Position numbers and translations under genes: made by a program. The notes beneath the pieces are model-generated. The model saw only the letters and a list, made by a program, of their open reading frames with translations. It was not told where the DNA came from and searched no databases. From Zoogloea sp. LCSB751 (GTDB lineage Bacteria > Pseudomonadota > Gammaproteobacteria > Burkholderiales > Rhodocyclaceae), in contig NZ_MWUM01000004.1 in assembly GCF_002028455.1 (NCBI RefSeq), positions 124,001-188,000 of the forward strand: 64,000 nt of DNA, read 5' to 3'. Below, in pieces: positions 17,979 through 26,716 of the stretch. How positions within the stretch are numbered: position 1 is the stretch's first letter; every line of letters starts with the position of its first letter.

Positions 17979-18962
17979 TCAGCGGAAGAAGCGGAACGGG
18001 CCGCTGGATGTCGCATTGCTGGGGCTGTTGCTGCCGTGGATATTGGTATGGCAGTTCATGCAGCCGCGTGCCTGGGCCATGCCCGGGCCGATGTTGGTGC
18101 TCACCGCGTTGGGCTGGTTGCTGCGCACGCCAGGGATGTTGCCCGGGTGCGAGGACTCGCCGTGGCATTGCTGGCACAGGAAGGGCTGACGCGCCTTGAG
18201 CATGCCTTCGGCGGTAGTGCCATGGGGGTTGTGGCAGTTGCCGCAATCCTCGACGACCGGCTGATGGTTATGCACGAAGGGGCCGCGCTTCTCGGCGTGG
18301 CAGGTGTAGCAGGTGGCGTTGGTGGTGTCCTTCACCAGCATCTTCGGACCGGCGGAGCCGTGCGCGTTGTGGCAGTCCGAGCAGGTCATCTTGCCTTCGG
18401 GGATCGGGTGATGCGACGGCTTGTTGGCCTCGGCGCGCTGCTGCTTGTGGCAGGTGTAGCAGACTTCCGCCTGGGTGCGCTTGTCGCGGACCTTGTCCTT
18501 GCCGGCATGGACCTGGTGGCAGGAGGTACACGAGACGTCGCGGTTGGCGTGGGCGCTGGTATTCCAGTTGATGTGCTTGCCGCCCTGGTGGCAGGTCGTA
18601 CAGGCCGCGCTCTTCTCATCGGCGCTGAGCTTCGAGGACTTGCCGAAGCTGCGGTCGGTGGCCGGACGCTCCTTCAGTTTTTCGGGGTTGTTGACGTGCT
18701 TGTCGCTATCGCCGTGGCAGCTGGTACAGCTCGGCGTGCGGCCATCGGCAAGGCTGCCGTGCTTGGTCTTGCCGATGTGGAGCAGCTTGGGTTCGTCGCT
18801 CTCGTCGTGACAGGACGTGCACTTGGCATCCCCCTTCAGCACGAGGTCCTTGGCGGGCGGCTTGCCGCCGGTCGTCGGGGCATCGGCCGCCAGCACAGCA
18901 GTAGTGCCGGTCAATGCCCCAAGCAACACGCATGAGGCAATCAGCTGTCGCATAAATTTCAT
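17979..18962 (-). CDS. mtrA: Periplasmic decaheme c-type cytochrome, MtrA/DmsE family
   Basis: Ten-heme cytochrome that forms a wire through the MtrB barrel. The 327 residues contain exactly ten CXXCH motifs (CTSCH, CTSCH, CTTCH, CTSCH, CYTCH, CSDCH, CYTCH, CGNCH, CQQCH, CMNCH) after a signal peptide ending near AVLAADAP. Length and heme number match MtrA, PioA-core and DmsE. GGGAG lies 7 nt before the ATG at 18962, so the open upstream extension is not used. The direction of electron flow (metal reduction, extracellular DMSO-type reduction or Fe(II) oxidation) cannot be told from this protein alone. Confidence 0.95.
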   Translation of the reverse strand: MKFMRQLIASCVLLGALTGTTAVLAADAPTTGGKPPAKDLVLKGDAKCTSCHDESDEPKLLHIGKTKHGSLADGRTPSCTSCHGDSDKHVNNPEKLKERPATDRSFGKSSKLSADEKSAACTTCHQGGKHINWNTSAHANRDVSCTSCHQVHAGKDKVRDKRTQAEVCYTCHKQQRAEANKPSHHPIPEGKMTCSDCHNAHGSAGPKMLVKDTTNATCYTCHAEKRGPFVHNHQPVVEDCGNCHNPHGTTAEGMLKARQPFLCQQCHGESSHPGNIPGVRSNQPNAVSTNIGPGMAQARGCMNCHTNIHGSNSPSNATSSGPFRFFR

Positions 18963-19031
18963 GTTGTTTCTCCCTGGTACAGCCTTCGTTGTCCGGGATG
19001 CCCTGCAAGTCGGGCATCCCACCCGAACGGT

Positions 19032-19382
19032 TTACTTGCCGAGCGACAGGATCCAGTCGGTCAGATTCTTGATGTCGGCCTTGTCCTTGGTCTTGAGGAT
19101 CTTGTGCTCCTCTTCCTTCCCATCCTCGAACTTCACCTTGTCGCCGGACGTCAGGTGATGCAGCAGCTTGGCCTCAGCATCGGGCTTGCCCTTCAGCGAC
19201 TTGGAAATTTCGGTCAGGGACTTGGCTTCCTTCTTCTTGTCTACCGCGTGGCACTTGGTACAGCCTTCTTTCTTGGCCAGGGCCTGGGCGGCGTCGGCAT
19301 CGAAGGCAAAGACTTCGGCAGACAGCATCAGGCCGGACGCGCAAAGGCTGGACATCAGCACGGCGGTCAATTTGGATTTCAT
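19032..19382 (-). CDS. Periplasmic monoheme cytochrome c
   Basis: Small class I-like cytochrome c of 116 residues: signal peptide (cleavage near AEVFAFDA), one CTKCH near residue 41, and the closing helix LTDWILSL. It probably shuttles electrons between the inner-membrane cytochromes and MtrA. There is no methionine anywhere after the heme motif, so the usual His/Met ligation is impossible. The histidine in KEEEHKIL sits where the Met loop is expected and could give bis-His ligation. It lies between the cytochrome b gene and mtrA in the same operon. Its position is comparable to MtoD next to MtoAB in iron oxidisers, but homology is not proven here. Confidence 0.88.
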   Translation of the reverse strand: MKSKLTAVLMSSLCASGLMLSAEVFAFDADAAQALAKKEGCTKCHAVDKKKEAKSLTEISKSLKGKPDAEAKLLHHLTSGDKVKFEDGKEEEHKILKTKDKADIKNLTDWILSLGK

Positions 19383-19429
19383 GTGCGACTCTCCTCGAGG
19401 ATGTTTATTGCTTGAGTTGAAACGGGAAA

Positions 19430-20044
19430 TCAGTGCTCGTACCAGCCGGTGATCATCATCTTGAACAGGCTGGAAACCTTGGGGCCCATGGTGCCCAGGT
19501 AGATGTGGCTGACGGCGAACAACACGATTACCGCCGCGCCGAGGTAATGGATCAGCGCGATCGGCAGCAGGCCGTCGAGGCCGAACAGGCGGTCGGGCGC
19601 AAACTGCGGGTACAGGAAGACCAACCCGGTAACGATGACCACCGGCAGCACCAGGTACATGATCGACCAGTAGGTGACCGCCTGCAGGGCGTTGAAGTTA
19701 ACCTCGGGGGTCGGCGGAAACGGCTCCTTCTCGCCCTTGAAGATGCCCGCACCGTAGTACTGCATCTGCGTCAGGCAGCGCCCGATGATGCCGGGTGGCT
19801 TGGGCACGTATTGCCACCAGTTTCCGGTGACGATGTTGCCGATGACGAAGACCGCATACAGACCGGCCAGGCACACGCCGGCCACGTTGTGGATGCGGGC
19901 CGCCAGCGAGAACTCGACCAGCGGCAGGTCCGGGTTGGAGAAGTGCAGGCTGACGCCGGTCACTGCCAGCACGATGATCGCCAGGGCATTGCTCCAGTGC
20001 CACAGGCGGATCCACAGGGGCAGCATGAAAACGCGATTAGTCAT
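19430..20044 (-). CDS. Membrane cytochrome b (b561/hydrogenase-type, diheme)
   Basis: Inner-membrane di-heme cytochrome b of 204 residues with four hydrophobic helices, like the cytochrome b subunits of Ni-Fe hydrogenase or formate dehydrogenase. Candidate heme-ligand histidines lie in RLWHWSNA, ARIHNVAG, LIHYLGAA and AVSHIYLG. It should exchange electrons with the quinone pool. The ATG overlaps the stop of the upstream heptaheme gene by 8 bp, which strongly suggests that the two proteins form one complex. Such a pair could replace CymA as the quinone-linked entry to MtrAB; this is an inference from gene order. Confidence 0.88.
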   Translation of the reverse strand: MTNRVFMLPLWIRLWHWSNALAIIVLAVTGVSLHFSNPDLPLVEFSLAARIHNVAGVCLAGLYAVFVIGNIVTGNWWQYVPKPPGIIGRCLTQMQYYGAGIFKGEKEPFPPTPEVNFNALQAVTYWSIMYLVLPVVIVTGLVFLYPQFAPDRLFGLDGLLPIALIHYLGAAVIVLFAVSHIYLGTMGPKVSSLFKMMITGWYEH

Positions 20045-21008
20045 GGTTCTTGCTCCGGCGCATGCGGGTGGTGATGATGCGGACCAGACCGTGGCCGATC
20101 ACGCCGACGACGGTGGCGACGAACAGCCCGATCACGATCCAGTCCAGTGACGGGTTGCGGGTCGCACCGACCACATAGGAGTTGCTCAGGATCACGCTGT
20201 TGAGGAAGCCATACTTGTTCTGCTCCTCCTTGGCCAGGTGACGGTAGAGTCGCGCGTTCAGCGACGTATTGGCGCTATGGCAGGTGGCGCACTTCTTCTC
20301 GGCCTTGTCCTTGTTCTGAATCTCATGGGAGAGGGACAGCTTGTCCTCGGCCGGCGTGTGGCATTCGATGCAGCGCACGGCCTGCCAGTGCAGACGGGTG
20401 TTGGGCAGCCAGCTATGGATGTCGTCGATGGGCGGACGCTTTTTCTTCTCCGGCGCGATCTTGGCAAAGGCCAGGTCGGAATCGTGGCAGTCCAGGCAGA
20501 TCTTGTTGTCCTGGGCCACGATCTTGTGCGGGTCGCGCAGCTTGGAGGCCAGCGTCATCACATGCGCATCGTGACAGGTCGTGCAGGTGAAGCTGTCGCT
20601 GAGGTTCTCCGCATGGACCGACTTGTCGAACTGGCGCTCGATGCGCATCGCCTTGCGGGCGTGGCAATCCTGGCATTCGCTCAGGCCCTCCTTGGCTTTG
20701 GCGTCATGGGGATGCTTGTCGTAGCCATCGCCATGGCACTTGCTGCAGGCCATCTGTCCGTGATCGGACGCCGTATAGGTATCCAGATCGACCAGGTAAT
20801 GACGCAGTTTCTTGAGATCTAGTCCTTCCTTGGGCGGCTTCTTGAGCCCTGCTTCCGAATGGCAGGTGAGGCACTCGCCATTGGCAGCCTTGATCTTGAC
20901 CAGCTCTTCCGGTGTTGGGGGGGGATCGTCGGCAAAGACCGTGGCGGTCGCCAGCAGGGCCAGCAAGGCCACGACGCCGCACAGCTTGTTTTTAAAATTG
21001 GCAAACAC
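20037..21008 (-). CDS. Membrane-anchored heptaheme c-type cytochrome
   Basis: Periplasmic multiheme cytochrome with seven CXXCH motifs (CLTCH, CSKCH, CQDCH, CTTCH, CLDCH, CIECH, CATCH). It has an N-terminal export signal (VVALLALLATATVFADD) and a C-terminal membrane helix (WIVIGLFVATVVGVIGHGL) with a basic tail. I chose the GTG at 21008 because AGAGGA precedes it by 6 nt; the frame stays open upstream without a better start. This gives 323 residues. It is the first gene of the operon and overlaps the cytochrome b gene. It does not look like NapC/CymA, which have four or five hemes and an N-terminal anchor. Its likely role is the periplasmic half of a quinone oxidoreductase. Confidence 0.9.
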   Translation of the reverse strand: MFANFKNKLCGVVALLALLATATVFADDPPPTPEELVKIKAANGECLTCHSEAGLKKPPKEGLDLKKLRHYLVDLDTYTASDHGQMACSKCHGDGYDKHPHDAKAKEGLSECQDCHARKAMRIERQFDKSVHAENLSDSFTCTTCHDAHVMTLASKLRDPHKIVAQDNKICLDCHDSDLAFAKIAPEKKKRPPIDDIHSWLPNTRLHWQAVRCIECHTPAEDKLSLSHEIQNKDKAEKKCATCHSANTSLNARLYRHLAKEEQNKYGFLNSVILSNSYVVGATRNPSLDWIVIGLFVATVVGVIGHGLVRIITTRMRRSKNHD

Positions 21009-21088
21009 GTGATTTCCTCTGAATTCCGACCGTCGAATTATCAACGTCTCCCTTTTTGGCAGAACATTTCGATACACATAATCGCAAT

Positions 21089-21110
21089 GCCCTTGACCAA
21101 GATCAAGGGC
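21089..21110 (-). promoter_or_regulatory. FNR/Anr-like box upstream of the cytochrome operon
   Basis: TTGACCAAGATCAA at 21093-21106 matches TTGAT-N4-ATCAA with one difference and sits in a longer 8-bp inverted repeat (GCCCTTGA/TCAAGGGC). Its centre lies about 91 bp before the GTG start. A class II FNR promoter centred at -41.5 would then start transcription near 21058, a sensible leader length of about 50 nt. This predicts anaerobic induction. Confidence 0.6.
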
Positions 21111-21203
21111 TGGCGCGGTTTCGTAGGCATTTATGCGACACCGGAACTCTTACCGGGATAGGCGTCCAAACACCCTGTTGTCAAGATTTGTCGATGACAA
21201 TCG

Positions 21204-22004
21204 CTAGTCGAGGATTTCCACCGGCATGCCGACACGTAGCTCGGTGCGCCCTTCAACAATCACGTTCTGGCCGAAAATCACTCCAGCCGGAGTTCGTCGA
21301 TACTGGGCAAGGGTGCGCAGCGGCTCCTGGTCGAGCCCCTTGCGCCCCGTAGCCGGATCGACTGTGGTGAAGACACAACGCTCGCAGGGCTTCGCCACGC
21401 GAAACACCGCGTCGCCGATGCGGAGACGCTTCCAGCCGTCTTCCGCAAAGGCATCGTTGCCGGTCACCACCAGGTTGGGCCGGAAACGCTCCATCTCCAG
21501 CGGGCGCCCGACCCGCACGGACAGATCGTCCAGGGAAGCCCGGGTAGCCAGCAACAATGGAAAGCCATCAGCAAAGGAAAGCGGCACGTCCACGTGATCC
21601 CTTAAATGCCGGGACGTCTCGGTGCCGATCCACAGGAACGTGAGGCGCGCCCCCACATACTCCGAGATCCAGTCGTCCGCAGCCTCCGCGCCATGCCACG
21701 CAAAAAACGTATCGCTCCACACCGTCGCCGGATGCGGCATGGTGAATGCCGTATTGGGCACGAACAAAGACTGACGGCCCGGCGCCGACAGGTGGACGCC
21801 CTCCTCCGTCGGTGCGGCATCGACCAGCACCAGCTCGGGATACTCGCGGCCGGTCATCAGGCGCCCCTTCGGGTCGCCAACCATCCAGTTGCGATCGAAG
21901 GGCAGGCCGATGGGACTTACCGGGCTGGCGTCAAGGCGCTGGCCACGCATGGACTTGACCGGATAGCGATAGAGGGCGGACAGGATGAGCGGGCTGTCGG
22001 ACAT
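21204..22004 (-). CDS. MOSC-domain protein, YcbX-like
   Basis: Protein of 266 residues with an N-terminal beta-barrel (LSALYRYPVKSMRGQ) and a C-terminal MOSC domain containing the conserved cysteine block KPCERCVFTTVDPATG. MOSC proteins use the molybdenum cofactor; YcbX of E. coli reduces N-hydroxylated base analogues. Here the C-terminal ferredoxin domain of E. coli YcbX is absent, so the electron donor must be separate. The ATG at 22004 was chosen because similarity begins there; the upstream open part is not family-like. It lies upstream of the cytochrome operon on the same strand, but a clear regulatory gap separates them. Confidence 0.88.
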   Translation of the reverse strand: MSDSPLILSALYRYPVKSMRGQRLDASPVSPIGLPFDRNWMVGDPKGRLMTGREYPELVLVDAAPTEEGVHLSAPGRQSLFVPNTAFTMPHPATVWSDTFFAWHGAEAADDWISEYVGARLTFLWIGTETSRHLRDHVDVPLSFADGFPLLLATRASLDDLSVRVGRPLEMERFRPNLVVTGNDAFAEDGWKRLRIGDAVFRVAKPCERCVFTTVDPATGRKGLDQEPLRTLAQYRRTPAGVIFGQNVIVEGRTELRVGMPVEILD

Positions 22005-22175
22005 GGTGTTCTTTCTGGGAATGGAAGAAGTAAGCGGAAGGGCACCGAAACGGCCTGCCAAGGTTCCGCGCCGATTATCCAGGCAGCGCGCGGCGACCAG
22101 CAATCGGACACGGATCGCCGGAGCGCTTTAAAATGGCGGGCCGTAACCGATTGCCGCCTGGCGGCCCCGCCTCCC

Positions 22176-22424
22176 ATGACCTACGAAGAACACCTGGACG
22201 AAGTCGCCACCCTCCTCTTCGAGCGCTACAAGCTCAGCGAACACGCCGCCATCCAGCTCGTCATGAAGGCCCAGGCCGCCGGCTACTTCAGCGGCCACGA
22301 CGACGATCCGTCCATCTGTACCCAGCTACGCGCCGAACAGGATGCCAAACACGTGTTCAAGGAATATGGCAAGCCCGCGGCAAGCAAGCCTGCCGCCCCA
22401 CCCCGCGGCCGCGGACGCCGCTGA
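22176..22424 (+). CDS. Small conserved-looking hypothetical protein
   Basis: An 82-residue acidic-to-basic protein: a predicted helical part (EEHLDEVATLLFERYKLSEH, then AAIQLVMKAQAAGYF), a short acidic loop, another helix (RAEQDAKHVFKEY) and a Pro/Arg-rich tail ending RGRGRR. I do not recognise a named family. The codon pattern and clean domain-like start support a real gene. It is divergent from the MOSC gene and precedes the antiporter gene by 69 bp. Confidence 0.6.
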   Translation: MTYEEHLDEVATLLFERYKLSEHAAIQLVMKAQAAGYFSGHDDDPSICTQLRAEQDAKHVFKEYGKPAASKPAAPPRGRGRR

Positions 22425-22493
22425 AAGAACCGGGAACCAAGCAGGTCGCCAGCGGCTCTGCATAAGGACAATTTTCTTCTTCTCCCTGCTCAC

Positions 22494-23753
22494 ATGACGC
22501 CTAGCGCCATCCAGTTCATCGGCACCGCGCTGTTCGCGGTCGCCATACTGCACACCTTCGCCACCCGCTTCTTCGAGCACCTGGCCCATACGCGCCCCGC
22601 CCATGCCGGAATCTGGCACCTGCTCGGGGAAGTGGAAGTCGTCTTCGGGCTGTGGGCGATGGTCCTGATGCTGGCGATAGTCTTCATCGATGGCGCCCAG
22701 CCGGCCATCGCCTACATCGAGTCGCGCAACTTCACCGAACCGATGTTCGTCTTTGCAATCATGGTGATTGCCGGCACACGCCCCATCCTGCACGCCGCCA
22801 GCGGACTCGTCCGGCTGACCGCACGGGCCGTGCCGCTCCCCGGGCCGGCAGCGGGCTACTTCACCATCCTCGCGCTGGTGCCCCTGCTCGGCTCCTTCAT
22901 CACCGAACCGGCGGCAATGACCCTGGCGGCACTGATGCTGCGCGATGAATTCTTTAGCCGCGGCCTGTCCACCCGCCTTAAATACGCCACCCTCGGCGTG
23001 CTGTTCGTCAATGTTTCCATCGGCGGCACGCTGACGCCCTTCGCCGCCCCGCCGGTGCTGATGGTCGCCGGCAAGTGGGGCTGGGACACCGCTTTCATGC
23101 TGAGCCAGTTCGGATGGAAAGCGGCCATCGCCGTCGGCATCAACGCACTCGCGGCGACTCTGGCCTTTCGTCGGGAACTGGCGGCCCTCGCCCCGGCAGC
23201 CGCTGACGCCAGGACACAGCCGGTTCCGCTGCCGCTGACCCTGGTCCACCTGCTGTTTCTCTGCGGCGTCGTGGTGTCCGCCCACCATCCGGCAGTCTTC
23301 CTGGGCCTCTTCCTGTTCTTCCTGGGCATCGCCGATGCGTATTCCCGGCACCAGGACCGCCTGATCCTGCGCGAAGGCCTGTTGGTAGCCTTCTTCCTGG
23401 CCGGTCTGGTCGTGCTCGGCGGACAGCAGCAATGGTGGCTTCAGCCGCTGCTGCTGAGCATGAGCAGCGATGCCGTCTTCGTCGGCGCCACCGTTCTGAC
23501 CGCCTTTACCGACAACGCGGCGCTGACCTATCTTGGCTCACTGGTCGAAGGGCTCAGCGACGCTTTCAAGTACGCGCTGGTTGCCGGCGCCGTGACCGGC
23601 GGTGGCCTCACCATCATCGCCAATGCCCCCAACCCCGCCGGCAGCGCCATCCTGCGCGGCAGCTTCGACGATGAGGCGATCAACGCCGGCGGACTGCTCC
23701 TCGCCGCCTTGCTGCCGACGCTGGTGGCAGGGAGCGTTTTCCTGCTGCTCTGA
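22494..23753 (+). CDS. Putative Na+/H+ antiporter family membrane protein
   Basis: Integral membrane protein of 419 residues with about 11-12 hydrophobic segments. It fits the family annotated as putative Na+/H+ antiporter in many proteobacteria; conserved blocks include LVPLLGSFITEPAAMTLAAL, ISIGGTLTPFAAPPVLM-like text (here VSIGGTLTPFAAPPVLMVAG) and LTAFTDNAALTYLGSL. Such paired TEPAAM/TDNAAL motifs are typical of ion-transporter two-fold repeats. Ion specificity has not been shown for this group as far as I know. It stands alone, with the preceding small ORF on the same strand. Confidence 0.8.
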   Translation: MTPSAIQFIGTALFAVAILHTFATRFFEHLAHTRPAHAGIWHLLGEVEVVFGLWAMVLMLAIVFIDGAQPAIAYIESRNFTEPMFVFAIMVIAGTRPILHAASGLVRLTARAVPLPGPAAGYFTILALVPLLGSFITEPAAMTLAALMLRDEFFSRGLSTRLKYATLGVLFVNVSIGGTLTPFAAPPVLMVAGKWGWDTAFMLSQFGWKAAIAVGINALAATLAFRRELAALAPAAADARTQPVPLPLTLVHLLFLCGVVVSAHHPAVFLGLFLFFLGIADAYSRHQDRLILREGLLVAFFLAGLVVLGGQQQWWLQPLLLSMSSDAVFVGATVLTAFTDNAALTYLGSLVEGLSDAFKYALVAGAVTGGGLTIIANAPNPAGSAILRGSFDDEAINAGGLLLAALLPTLVAGSVFLLL

Positions 23754-23924
23754 ACGAGCAATCCCGCTCGCAGAATAAGCTTCCACGTTTTTCTTGGTTC
23801 AGTCGGCCCCCGGCCCTGCCTAGACTGCCCTCATTCCATAAAACGTGACACAGGCAGCAGAACGCGGGCGAAGAGACCGTCAGGTCACTCCGCCCGCGCC
23901 GCTCTGTTCGCCGGAAAGCGCCTC

Positions 23925-24587
23925 ATGCACCACACCACCCTCATCGTCCCCGGCTTCCACGGCAGCGGCCCGACCCACTGGCAGACCTGGCTGGAGTCCC
24001 AATTGCCCGACACCCGGCGTGTCAGCAACATCGATTGGGAAAGCCCGGTCCTGGCCCGCTGGGCGCAGGCGGTTCGCAACGAGATCGACGTATCCCCCGG
24101 CCCGGTCTGGCTCGTTGCCCACAGCTTCGGCTGCCTCGCCTCAGTGGTGGCCGCCAGCGACCGTCTGAACCGGGTCGCCGGCCTGCTGCTGGTGGCACCG
24201 GCGGACCCCGAACGCTTCACCCCTGTCGGGCTGCGGGACGAGAACAGCCATCCCGAGGACGAGAGCCTGAGCCGCTGGATTCCCCGCGACGCCCTCGGCG
24301 CCCCCAGCATCGTCGTCGCCAGCACCAACGACCCGTGGGTCCGCCTGTCATCCGCCGCCTACTGGGCCGACAACTGGGGAAGCCACCTGGTCGAGATCGG
24401 CGCCGCCGGCCACATCAACGTGGAGTCAGGGCATGGCCCGTGGCCCCGTGGCCTCGAACTGCTGCACGCCCTCAAGGCCGCCTCCGACGATCTGCCCCTC
24501 GGCAACATCGACGACGTCAGCCTGGTACGCCGCGGCCGCCACGGCGCCCTGGCCCGCCTGCGCCACGGTACCCGCGGGCGCCCCTAG
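23925..24587 (+). CDS. RBBP9/YdeN-family serine hydrolase
   Basis: Small cytoplasmic alpha/beta hydrolase of 220 residues. The N-terminus LIVPGFHGSGPTHWQTWLE is characteristic of the RBBP9/YdeN family. The nucleophile lies in VAHSFGC, the acid probably in STNDPWV and the histidine in GHINVESGHG. The C-terminal ~35 residues are an added basic tail (RRGRHGALARLRHGTRGRP). Natural substrates for bacterial members are unknown. It faces the convergent cys operon across a hairpin. Confidence 0.88.
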   Translation: MHHTTLIVPGFHGSGPTHWQTWLESQLPDTRRVSNIDWESPVLARWAQAVRNEIDVSPGPVWLVAHSFGCLASVVAASDRLNRVAGLLLVAPADPERFTPVGLRDENSHPEDESLSRWIPRDALGAPSIVVASTNDPWVRLSSAAYWADNWGSHLVEIGAAGHINVESGHGPWPRGLELLHALKAASDDLPLGNIDDVSLVRRGRHGALARLRHGTRGRP

Positions 24588-24595
24588 AAACGACA

Positions 24596-24618
24596 CAGCC
24601 CCGCGCGAAGCGGGGCTG
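24596..24618. terminator. Hairpin between convergent hydrolase and cysB genes
   Basis: Perfect 9-bp stem CAGCCCCGC/GCGGGGCTG with loop GCGAA. T-rich sequence is weak on the plus strand and modest on the minus strand (GTCGTTTC). It probably ends both convergent transcripts. Confidence 0.5.
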
Positions 24619-24655
24619 CATCAACGACCGGCAATACAGCGGGGCCGCGCCAGGC

Positions 24656-25603
24656 TCAGAACTCGCCGGCGTAACCGTCCTTCTCCGGACGCAGGGCCGA
24701 GCGCACCACGCTCTCGGTCAGTTCCTCCGAGCACAACTCGATGAAGCGGTACGCGAAGCCGCGCAGAAAGTGACCACGACGGACCGCGATGCGGGTCACG
24801 TTCTCCTCGAACAAGTGACTGCTCGGCAGCATCTTCAGCCCCTGGTCCCGATGCGCGTCATAGGCCATCGACGCCACGATGCCGACCCCCAGCCCCAGTT
24901 CCACGTAAGCCTTGATCACATCGGCATCCAGCGCGGACATCACCACGTCCGGCGTGAGGCCGCTCTTGGCAAAAGTCTCGTCGATCTTGGTTCGTCCGGT
25001 AAAGCCCTCGTGGTAAGTGATCACCGGATACTCGGCGATCGCCTCCAGCGTCAGCGGCTCGACCGACTCCAGCGGATGGCCGACCGGCACGATCACCGAG
25101 TGATGCCAGCCGTAGTACGGGAAGGACACGAAGTCAGCCACACCGGCCAGCGACTCGGTGGCGATGCCGATGTCGGCACGGCCGTCCTGCAGCATCGTGA
25201 CGATCTCCGTCGGGCTGGCCTGGTGCAGCACCAGATGCACCTTCGGGAAAGCCTGCTTGAACTGGGTCACCACCCGCGGCAGCGCGTAGCGCGCCTGAGT
25301 GTGGGTGGTGACGATGGTCAGCTGGCCATGGTCCTTGTTGCTGAACTGATCGGCGATGCTCTTGATGTTGCGCGCATCCATCAGCATGCGGTCCACGATG
25401 TGCACCAGCTCCTGCCCGGGTTCGGTGAGCCCGAGCAGACGCTTGCCCTTGCGGATGAACAGCTCCAGGCCCAGCTCGTCTTCCAGGTCCTTGATGTGCT
25501 TGGACACTCCCGACTGGGAGGTGAACAGCGCGTTGGCCACCTCCGTCAGGTTGAAATTGCGGCGCACCGTTTCATGAATGATGCGCAGTTGCTGAAAATT
25601 CAT
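24656..25603 (-). CDS. cysB: CysB-type LysR regulator of sulfur assimilation
   Basis: LysR-family activator of sulfate uptake and cysteine synthesis, responding to O-/N-acetylserine in homologues. The 315 residues begin [21 protein letters not shown], of which the helix-turn-helix NLTEVANALFTSQSGVSKH is almost identical to CysB. The effector domain has the CysB block TTHTQARYALP near residue 100. Its ATG overlaps the cysA stop (TGATG), so it is made together with the transporter that it probably controls. This is the usual betaproteobacterial order. Confidence 0.93.
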   Translation of the reverse strand: MNFQQLRIIHETVRRNFNLTEVANALFTSQSGVSKHIKDLEDELGLELFIRKGKRLLGLTEPGQELVHIVDRMLMDARNIKSIADQFSNKDHGQLTIVTTHTQARYALPRVVTQFKQAFPKVHLVLHQASPTEIVTMLQDGRADIGIATESLAGVADFVSFPYYGWHHSVIVPVGHPLESVEPLTLEAIAEYPVITYHEGFTGRTKIDETFAKSGLTPDVVMSALDADVIKAYVELGLGVGIVASMAYDAHRDQGLKMLPSSHLFEENVTRIAVRRGHFLRGFAYRFIELCSEELTESVVRSALRPEKDGYAGEF

Positions 25604-26712
25604 CAGATCACCCAGTTCGGCGCCTGCTCGGCGCCATTCTTCTCTGCATTACGTTCGAAAACCCGCAGGCGAGAGGGTACCAGACGAACCGTCTGCCCTT
25701 CCTCCAAACCCAGACGCTGCACTTCGTCGCGGGTCACCTCGACCTCGAAAAGCTGGCCGGTCGAACCGTTGAGCCCATCGAGCTCGACGCGCGCCGTCAC
25801 ACCGAAAGCCAGGATGCGGCTGATCTTGGCTGCCACACCGCCCGCCTCCTGCGGATTCACCACGATGTTCAGCTCGTGCGGACGGGCAAACGCGAACACC
25901 TCGGAACCATGGGCCAGATCCACCTTCCCCGGTGCCAGCACATCGTCACCGACATGCACCTTCTGACCATCGACGCGACCGTGGAACAGGTTCACCGAAC
26001 CGAGGAAGCCATACACGAAAGGCGACGCGGGGTGGCGGTACACCTCTTCCGGCGTGCCCACCTGCTCCACCTTGCCGTGGTCCATCAGCACCACCCGGTC
26101 GGCCACTTCCAGCGCTTCTTCCTGGTCGTGGGTCACGAAAATGGAGGTGATGTGCAGCTCGTCGTGCAGACGGCGCAGCCAGCGGCGCAGCTCCTTGCGC
26201 ACCTTGGCATCCAGCGCACCGAAAGGCTCGTCGAGCAGCAGCACGCGGGGCTCCACTGCCAGCGCGCGGGCCAGCGCGATGCGCTGACGCTGGCCGCCGG
26301 ACAGCTGGGATGGGAAGCGATCGGCCACCCAGTCGAGCTGGACCAGCTTCAGCAGCTCGGTCACCTTGGCCTTGATCGCACCTTCCGACGGACGCTGGCT
26401 GCGCGGCTTCATGCGCATGCCGAAGGCCACGTTGTCGAACACCGTCATGTGGCGGAACAGCGCGTAATGCTGGAACACGAAGCCCACCTGGCGCTCGCGC
26501 ACATGGGTATCGGAGGCGTCGGCGCCATCCAGCAGCACCTTGCCGCTGTCCGCCGACTCCAGCCCGGCGATGATGCGCAGCAGCGTGGTCTTGCCGCAAC
26601 CGGACGGGCCGAGCAGCGCCACCAGTTCGCCGGTGGGGAAGTCCAGCGAGACGTCGTTGAGGGCAGTGAAACTACCGAATTCCTTGCGGATGTTCTGAAC
26701 CTGGATGCTCAT
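25603..26712 (-). CDS. cysA: Sulfate/thiosulfate ABC transporter ATPase
   Basis: Drives import of sulfate and thiosulfate through CysT/CysW. The 369 residues contain Walker [10 protein letters not shown] near residue 35, signature LSGGQRQR near 138, Walker [13 protein letters not shown], and a C-terminal TOBE-like regulatory part (about 240-350). AGGAA precedes the ATG. It follows cysW by 4 bp and shares TGATG with cysB. Confidence 0.96.
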   Translation of the reverse strand: MSIQVQNIRKEFGSFTALNDVSLDFPTGELVALLGPSGCGKTTLLRIIAGLESADSGKVLLDGADASDTHVRERQVGFVFQHYALFRHMTVFDNVAFGMRMKPRSQRPSEGAIKAKVTELLKLVQLDWVADRFPSQLSGGQRQRIALARALAVEPRVLLLDEPFGALDAKVRKELRRWLRRLHDELHITSIFVTHDQEEALEVADRVVLMDHGKVEQVGTPEEVYRHPASPFVYGFLGSVNLFHGRVDGQKVHVGDDVLAPGKVDLAHGSEVFAFARPHELNIVVNPQEAGGVAAKISRILAFGVTARVELDGLNGSTGQLFEVEVTRDEVQRLGLEEGQTVRLVPSRLRVFERNAEKNGAEQAPNWVI

Positions 26713-26716
26713 GATC

